This document shows positions 58,028-64,000 of a stretch of DNA of 64,000 nt, in pieces. Below the pieces are notes generated by a model that searched no databases, was not told the origin of the DNA, and was given only the letters and a program-made list of their open reading frames with translations. A program made the translations under genes and the position numbers. Within the stretch, counting starts at the first letter, position 1, and each line of letters begins with the position of its first letter. The DNA comes from Nemophila menziesii (taxonomy: Eukaryota > Streptophyta > Magnoliopsida > Boraginales > Hydrophyllaceae): assembly GCA_029959085.1 (NCBI GenBank), contig JARWIR010000005.1:33783350-33847349 (forward strand), given 5' to 3'.

Positions 58028-59700
58028 ATGGAAGAGCTTGCCGAAACAGTGGCAGCTCTTAACTCTGAGAATCCAAAATATAGACGTCTTGCCTATGAAC
58101 ATGTGAGAGAACCGGGGGAGATTATATCTAAAAAGAAACCTTCAATCGAATCTCCTCCGCAGTTGGAAGAAAAGCCTTTGCCGTCACACTTGAGGTATGC
58201 GTATTTAGGTGCTAATGAAACTCTACCTTTTATTGTTTCAGCAAATTTAACAGGTCATCAAGAAGATAAACTGTTGCGTGTGTTAAGAACTAACAAAGAG
58301 GCGATAGGGTGGACTATTGCCGACATCAAAGGCATTAGACCCTCCTATTGTCAACACAAAATTATTCTTGAAGATGATAACACACGCTCAGTTGAAGGCC
58401 AAAGGAGATTAATGCCAGCTATGAAGGAAGTAGTAAAGAAGGAGATTATTAAGCTGTTAGACGCATGGTTTTATCTATCCCATTTCGAGTAGTGAATGGG
58501 TGAGTCCAGTTCAATGTGTGCCAAAGAAAAGAGGAATCACTACAGTTCTTAACGATCAGAATGAAGCCATTCTCTCTAGAACGGTTGTTGGTTGGAGAGT
58601 ATGTATGGACTGCCACAAATTGAACAAGGCCACCAGAAAGGATCACTTCCCTCTTCCCTTCATAGATCAAATGTTAGACAAGTTAGCTGGTAGAGAATAT
58701 TACTGCTTTTTGGATGGATATTCCGGATATAATCAAATTTACGTGGCTCCAGAAGATCAACATAAGACAACCTTTACATGTCCCTTTGCTACGTTTGCAT
58801 ATCGCAGAATGTCATTTGGGTTATGTAATGCACCTGCTACGTTTCAAAGATATATGATGGCAATCTTCTGGGATATGATCGATAACTTCCTTGAGGTATT
58901 CATGGATGATTCCTCTGTATTCGGTGATGACTTCGATAAGTGTTTACAGAATCTAGAAAGAGTGTTGATTAGATGCAAGGAAAGTGATTTTGTTTTAAAT
59001 TGGGAGAAGTGTCATTTTATGGTTCGAGAATGTATAATATTGGGTCATAAGGTTTCGAGTGTTGGGTTAGAGATTGATCGCGCAAAGATAGAGGTAATAA
59101 AAACTCTTCCCCCTCCTGTTTCTGTAAAAGGGGTGAGAAGCTTTCTTGGCCATGCTGGCTTTTATAGGAGATTCATTAAAGATTTTTCTAAGATTGCTAA
59201 ACCACTATGTAACTTACTTGAGAAGGACACCAAATTCCTTTTCGATAAAGCGTGCATGGTGGCCTTCCAAGCAATCAAAGAAAAACTTATTACCGCTCTT
59301 ATTGTATTACCACCTGATTGGAGTATGCCATTCGAAGTTATGTGTGATGCTAGTGATTTAGCTATGGGGGTTGTTTTAGGCCAAAGGAAAGAGAAGACAT
59401 TTCACTCGATCTATTATGAAAGCAAGACTTTCAATAGTGCTCAAATTAATTATACTGTTATAGAATAAGAACTTCTAGTTGTTGTTTATTCATTCGATAA
59501 GTTTCGTTCCTATCTCCTTGGAGCGAAAGTTGTTGTATATACAGATCATTCTGCGATTAGATATCTTATGGAGAAGAAAGATGCTAAACCACGGTTAGTA
59601 AGATGGGTTTTATTGCTACAAGAGTTTGATTCAGAGACTAAGGATCGGAAGGGTTGTGAGAATCAAGTTGCATATCATCTATCTCGTCTTGATGGATCAG
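58028..59700 (+). pseudogene. Reverse transcriptase and RNase H
   Basis: The linker and RT start (58028-58492) include LPSHLRYAYLGANETLPFI and IADIKGIRPSYCQHKI. A frameshift near 58470 leads to MSPVQCVPKKRGITT, RKDHFPLPFIDQMLDKLAG, YYCFLDGYSGYNQI and the active site FMDDSSVFG (58899), with the catalytic aspartates kept. VKGVRSFLGHAGFYRRFIKD is the gypsy connection. RNase H shows VMCDASDLAMGVVLGQ, a TAA at 59466 in place of the Lys of the usual EKEL, and [20 protein letters not shown]. Role: copies the element's RNA into DNA. Confidence 0.92.
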
Positions 59701-61084
59701 AATCAAATGGTGGACCTGAAATAGTTATAGAAGAATTTCCTGATGAGAGATTATTCGCGATTCACCTAAACACCACTCCTTGGTATGCTGATATTGCAAA
59801 TTTAATTGTAAGTGGTTCATTTCCTGAAGTTTCTACTTATCAAGAAAGGAAAATATTAGCTCATCGTGCTAGCCAATTCTTTTGGGAGGACCCTTTCCTC
59901 TACAAGGTATGTGCTGATCAAATGGTGAGAAGATGTATACCAAAGGAAGAAACATAGGCGATTATAGCTGGTTGTCATGACTCACCTTATGGAGGACATT
60001 TCAAAGGAGATCGAACTGCTGCTAAGGTATTACAATCCGGGTTCTATTGGCCTTCAATAATGAAAGATTGTCATGAATTTGTTAAGAGATGTGTAAGATG
60101 TCAATTTACGGGAAATATATCCAAGAGGGATGAGATGCCACGTAATAATGTCCTTGAAGTAAAAATATTCGATGTATGGGGTATTGATTTTATGGGTCCG
60201 TTTGTTCCTTCTATTGGAAACCTTTACATCTTATTAGCTGTTGATTACGTGTCTAAATGGTAGAGGCCATTGCTCTACCAACTAATGATTCACGAGTAGT
60301 GTTTAAGTTTTTGAAATCACACATCTTTACTAGACATGGTACACCGAGAGTAATTATTAGCGATGGAGGTTCTCATTTCGTGAATAAATATTTGAAGACA
60401 GTTCTAGAGAAGTATGGAGTGAGACATCGTGTATATACCGCTTATCACGCACAAGCCAATGGTCAAGCCGAAGTCTCAAATCGTGAGGTAAAATCTATTT
60501 TAGAGAAGACTGGTGGTCCTACAAGAAAAGATTGGTCAATGAAGTTAGATGATGCATTATGGGCTTATCGTACTGCGTTCAAAACTCCAGTTGGTGCATC
60601 CCCGTATCGAATGGTTTATGGTAAGGCTTGTCACTTACCTCTTGAACTTGAAATGGGTGCATATTGGGCTATTACGCAGTTAAACTTAGATCCTACCTTA
60701 GCCGGTGAAAATCGCATGATGAAACTCAATGAACTTGATGAATTCCGATTACATGCTTATGAAATTGCTAAGCTGTACAAAGAAAACACTAAGAGGTGGC
60801 ATGATAATTGTATTCGTGAAAAGAACTTTGTAGTAGGACAAAAGGTATTAAAGTATAACTCAAAGTTCAGCAATTATCCGGGTAAATTAAGGTCGAAGTG
60901 GTCGGGTCCTTACATTGTGACCAAGGTTACACCTCATTGGGCAATTGATATAGAACATCCACTCGAGAACCGTACTTTCATGGTAAACGGTCATCGATTA
61001 AAGATATACCATGGAGGTGAAGACACCAACCGCTTGGAAGATCCACATCCCGGGGAGATCATGTATCTCCTCGAAGCTCCTTAG
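59701..61084 (+). pseudogene. Integrase, Athila type
   Basis: The zinc-binding HHCC part spans 59970-60100 (CHDSPYGGHFKGDRTAAKVL, then CHEFVKRCVRCQ), with a TAG at 59955 just before it. The catalytic core has WGIDFMGP, then a 1-bp frameshift near 60257, then ISDGGSHF and [11 protein letters not shown] with a D-x35-E spacing. All three acidic residues are kept. The C-terminal part [20 protein letters not shown] and [10 protein letters not shown] is intact to the stop at 61082. Role: inserts the cDNA into the genome. Confidence 0.92.
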
Positions 61085-62093
61085 AAGGTGTGAGGTAACC
61101 CGTCAAGCTTAACGACGTTAAAAAAAATCCAATTCTTTGTATATTAGTAAGTCTTTTATTTTTCGTAGTGTATAGTAGATAAATTTCGTTAATTTAGTAT
61201 TTATTATTAAGAAATGAGGAAGGGTAGTTGTTTTTGATGATTTCAGGGGTAAAAAAGGTCATGAGTTTGGGGTCAAAAAGATAAAACACGAAGAAATTCG
61301 GGTTGGAAGACAGGAGCTAACCGGGAACCCGGTTTTGAGCTGACCGGTAACCCGGTGAAGCACCTGATGACAAACCCGTCACACGCAGCAATGGCGCGTC
61401 TACACTCGCGACTCGACACAAACCAGAAACCCGGTGACTGCGCTGAAGGAACCCAACTTTCTGGTTAGTGCGTCAAGTTTGACGCAGGAGGCTGCGTCTG
61501 AGTTCGCGCCAACGAAGTCCACCGAGAACCCGGTGGCTGCATGACCGGGACCCCGGTCAAGGAGGTGGATTCTCTGGTTAGTGAGTCAAGTATGACGCAA
61601 GGTGGCTAGCGTCTGAGGTTAAAAAAATCAATTTGGTAATTTATTTCGCGCCGACACAGCGACGCGGACCGGGAACCCGGTCAGCGCTGACCTGGAACCC
61701 GGTTTCCTTCTGTGAGAGGCGGTTTTATGCATTTAAACCTACATTTTTGACCTCTTTTGCAAGTTAACCTCTTATTACGAATCCTAGCCTCCAACTACTC
61801 CGAAAATCATCATAAAAAAACTATATAATCATCAAATCAAACCCTCTTTCATCACAAAAACACACAATCAACTCACCTCCTTTCCAAAACACCATCAATT
61901 TCACACTTTTCTCCAAGATTTTCTTCTTCCTAGCCTCAAATTAAATCCAATTTCCTCCTAATTCTCATCAATTAGCCTCTACCCATCTCATATCTCACCA
62001 TATTCTTCAAGTTTTAAGCCTCAAAACATCAAAGTTCTAAGCTTTTCTTTAGTTTATCACTATTTGAAGTTTTGAGTTTGGTGTGAAAAAGAG
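61085..62093 (+). other. Post-pol spacer with CCGG palindromes and leader
   Basis: GGTAACCCGTCAAGCTTAAC follows the integrase stop. Repeated CCGGGAACCCGG and CCGGTAACCCGG units lie at about 61321, 61345, 61430, 61522, 61545 and 61669-61702. A CTCTGGTTAGTG(C/A)GTCAAG block is duplicated (61458 and 61573). A guanine-poor leader runs from 61740 to the ATG at 62094. Confidence 0.75.
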
Positions 62094-63329
62094 ATGACTA
62101 ACAGAACCGATTCCATGTGCACTTATCAAATTAACTTTCCAAGAAACAGAAACACTGTTGGTACTACTCCAGAACAAGCTATTGAGATTCCTGATTCGCG
62201 TTCCAAACGCAAGACTGAAGAAATCCCAGCTGCTCCTAAAAGGAAAGAGAATCCAATTAAGGCTAATCCTAAGAAGAGTAGATTAATTGATGAACCAGGA
62301 AGTGAGGAAGAGTCTGAAGAAGAAATTCCGCAAGCACCCGTTCAAGAACAAAGATCCACACAAAGAAAGATGTTCGCTCAAAAACCAAAGAGAGTTGATA
62401 TGACTTGGAATGATCAGGTTCGTGACAGAATTAATTACTTGAAATTTGGTGTTGAGAAAGGCCTTCCAAAAGGTATTATGAACAGTGCATTTAAGGATTA
62501 TGTCATTACTTGTGATAAGTTTGGGTGGAAGGAATTGAGAGAACGGAAGCTTGAGTATATTCCTACCTTGGTGCGTGATTTTTACGAGGGACTAGCTTTT
62601 CCAAAAGAAGCAATTGTTATACGCAAGAAGGTAATACCTCTCTCTATTGAGCTTATTCGGAAATCATTGAAATTGCCCAACTTCATTGGCCCTTGCCCTT
62701 TCCAAGAAACCCTCACCGATCCTTCATTTACTTTCGAATCTCTTTGGGTAAAAGTGCTTATTCATGGGGCCCGCCCAATTCCGGCAGGAGAACGATATCA
62801 TGGACAGATTTATAACAACAATTTGTTGCCTTGTGCTAAGGTTTGGTCCCGTTTCATAATCCCTACCTTCTTTGGTATAATACACACTTCGGAATTGAAA
62901 AAGGAACATATTATATTCATCAAGTGTATTATTGAGAACAAACATATGGATGTGGCTCGTGTGCTTTATGACAATATTATGGAGTTCGAGAAAACCCCTA
63001 CTACCTAGCAAAATCTCAAATTTCCTTGTACCATCACCACCTTGTGTATAGACGCTAAAATCCCGCGTAGGTTTGAAGAAGCTGAACCTTCCGTAGTTGG
63101 GGAACAAATGTCTTTAATTTCGATTCAGAATGCTCATGATGAAGCCACACAAGCCGTAAGGACTCCTAGAGCTCCTCCACCAAAGAAGAAGGTACAATCC
63201 GATAATGAGTTGGAATCGAAAATTAAGGTGTTGGAGAAAAGTTACAAAAGAGTTGGACCTTATCCGAAACATGCTACTTGGGGTGAGCACCATTCAATAT
63301 GCCACCTATGGATTACTTACGAAGGATAA
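62094..63329 (+). pseudogene. Third ORF, plant-transposon-protein domain, one stop
   Basis: A single reading frame is interrupted only by TAG at 63006. N-terminus: a basic, proline-rich stretch with a possible nuclear localisation signal (SKRKTEEIPAAPKRKENP) and an acidic run. From about residue 110: a globular domain with NYLKFGVEKGLPKGIMN, LVRDFYEGLAFPKE, IELIRKSLKLPNFIG, CAKVWSRFIIPTFFG and IFIKCIIENKHMDVARVLY. This resembles the 'putative plant transposon protein' family (PF20167) found downstream of pol in Athila-like elements. The C-terminus is charged (VQSDNELESKIKVLEKSYKR). It has been called env-like by position only; no signal peptide or membrane segment is seen. Function unknown. 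Confidence 0.8.
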
Positions 63330-64000
63330 AGTCCATGGACGCAACACCGATGACCAGGCACGCGCTGGTTGAGATACGTTTTCTATCCTTTTCGCGTTTA
63401 GTGTAGTTTAGTTTATTTGCTTTGCGTCTTTTCGAGTCGTGGGGACACGACTCATTTTTGAGTTTGGGGTGGGGTTCGTTGCCTCATCCCAGTTTTTATG
63501 TGTTATGCGTTTTTAAATTGCTTTCAATAAAATAATTAGGAGTTGCGTTTGACTGTAGAGGATTTTAAATGTCCCCTTTAAGCATACTTTGATGAATCTA
63601 TGATAGTAAATAGTGGACTTTAGGGAATAATATAAAATGCACTTTAATTGCATGCAAACATAGGTAATTGATAGGAAGAATTAATGAACAATGCAAATGA
63701 AGTAAGCTTGTACTTAAGGAATATGTTTGGTGTGTAGAACGCGAGATCCTAATTAGTAGAGAACCCACTTAGATATAAACTAGAGACGAACTATGATTTA
63801 GGAAAATGATAGGGGCAGCTCTTTGTTAGCCATTTGTGACCTTTTTAGCCTTCTATCCCTTATATTAATTTTATCCGTCTTAGCCCAATTTGAGCCTTAA
63901 GCCTTTTCTTTTGTCGCCACGATATAAGCCCATATCCCCTTAGTTTGTTAGGCATGACCAAATGACCCGCACTTGAATCACGATCCTGAGACCTGTCTCG
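63330..64000 (+). other. 3' leader of the Athila element, continues past window
   Basis: Non-coding. CGAGTCGTGGGGACACGACT, GAGTTTGGGGTGGGG, CGCCACGATATAAGCCCATA and GACCCGCACTTGAATCACG match 16830-17400 in order. The polypurine tract and 3' LTR are not reached. Confidence 0.8.

Larger units (their letters stand above)
54653..64000 (+). mobile_element. Athila-type gypsy retrotransposon, decayed, 3' end outside
   Basis: Order: partial 5' LTR, PBS, gag, protease, RT, RNase H, integrase, CCGG spacer, third ORF, 3' leader. The order and a third ORF after integrase identify the Athila branch of Ty3/gypsy. Frameshifts and stops occur in gag and pol, and the protease aspartate is lost, so this copy cannot supply a full enzyme set. 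The 3' LTR should begin several hundred bases beyond the window, judging from 16840-18253. Confidence 0.92.

Noticed and set aside
62094..63329. Envelope glycoprotein
   Set aside because: Only the position after pol suggests it; no signal peptide, transmembrane segment or glycoprotein features are seen.

Overview
The window reads as nuclear DNA of a flowering plant, most likely a eudicot. It is AT-rich, has plant intron and exon structure, plant-only gene families (DUF506, HIPP) and a dense nest of plant transposable elements. Only two clearly intact host genes are visible: a two-exon DUF506/PDDEXK-like gene (10297-11281) and a three-exon heavy-metal-associated isoprenylated protein gene (47610-49204). 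A third, decayed repetitive gene-like locus lies at 11935-13062. No rRNA, tRNA, CRISPR or bacterial-type operon is seen.

Layout. 1-8640: scrambled, mostly minus-strand LTR-retrotransposon remains, with a Ty1/copia RT relic and a 459-bp inverted-repeat MITE. 8830-9133: Mutator-type MITE with a 16-bp tandem repeat core. 9523-10277: foldback element with an exact 8-bp target duplication, lying 12 bp (after the duplication, 11 bp) 5' of the DUF506 start codon. 13219-19773: complete non-autonomous Athila-like LTR retrotransposon with a GGCTA target duplication; it has lost pol and most of the third ORF. 19779-24941: small hAT elements, an internally deleted LINE and a SINE with a 14-bp duplication. 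25016-26514: solo LTR with an AGGTG duplication. 27241-29950: terminal-inverted-repeat element carrying a gene-like fragment. 29961-38180: plant L1-type LINE split by a complete but dead hAT transposon (31263-35576, duplication TATGGAAA). 38181-44227: 5'-truncated Athila-like element with its 3' LTR. 44228-46440: telomere-like repeats, then an array of short hairpins, then a relative of the foldback family. 47610-49204: HIPP gene. 51620-54652: minus-strand LINE split by a second foldback element (52235-54472, duplication AATTTTCA), which itself contains a 5'-truncated LINE with a poly(A) tail. 54653 to the end: a near-full-length but decayed Athila element with part of the 5' LTR, PBS, gag, protease, RT, RNase H, integrase, spacer and third ORF; its 3' LTR lies beyond the window.

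How the parts relate. The element at the right end is a plausible relative of the coding parent from which 13219-19773 and 38181-44227 derive by internal deletion: they share the LTR start (TGATGTCTC), PBS type, post-pol spacer and 3' leader. The clearest candidate for something undescribed is the foldback family. It has AT-rich arms with a GC-rich CGCGCG core and a palindromic centre. Two copies are delimited by exact 8-bp duplications. One sits in the probable 5' UTR of a host gene.
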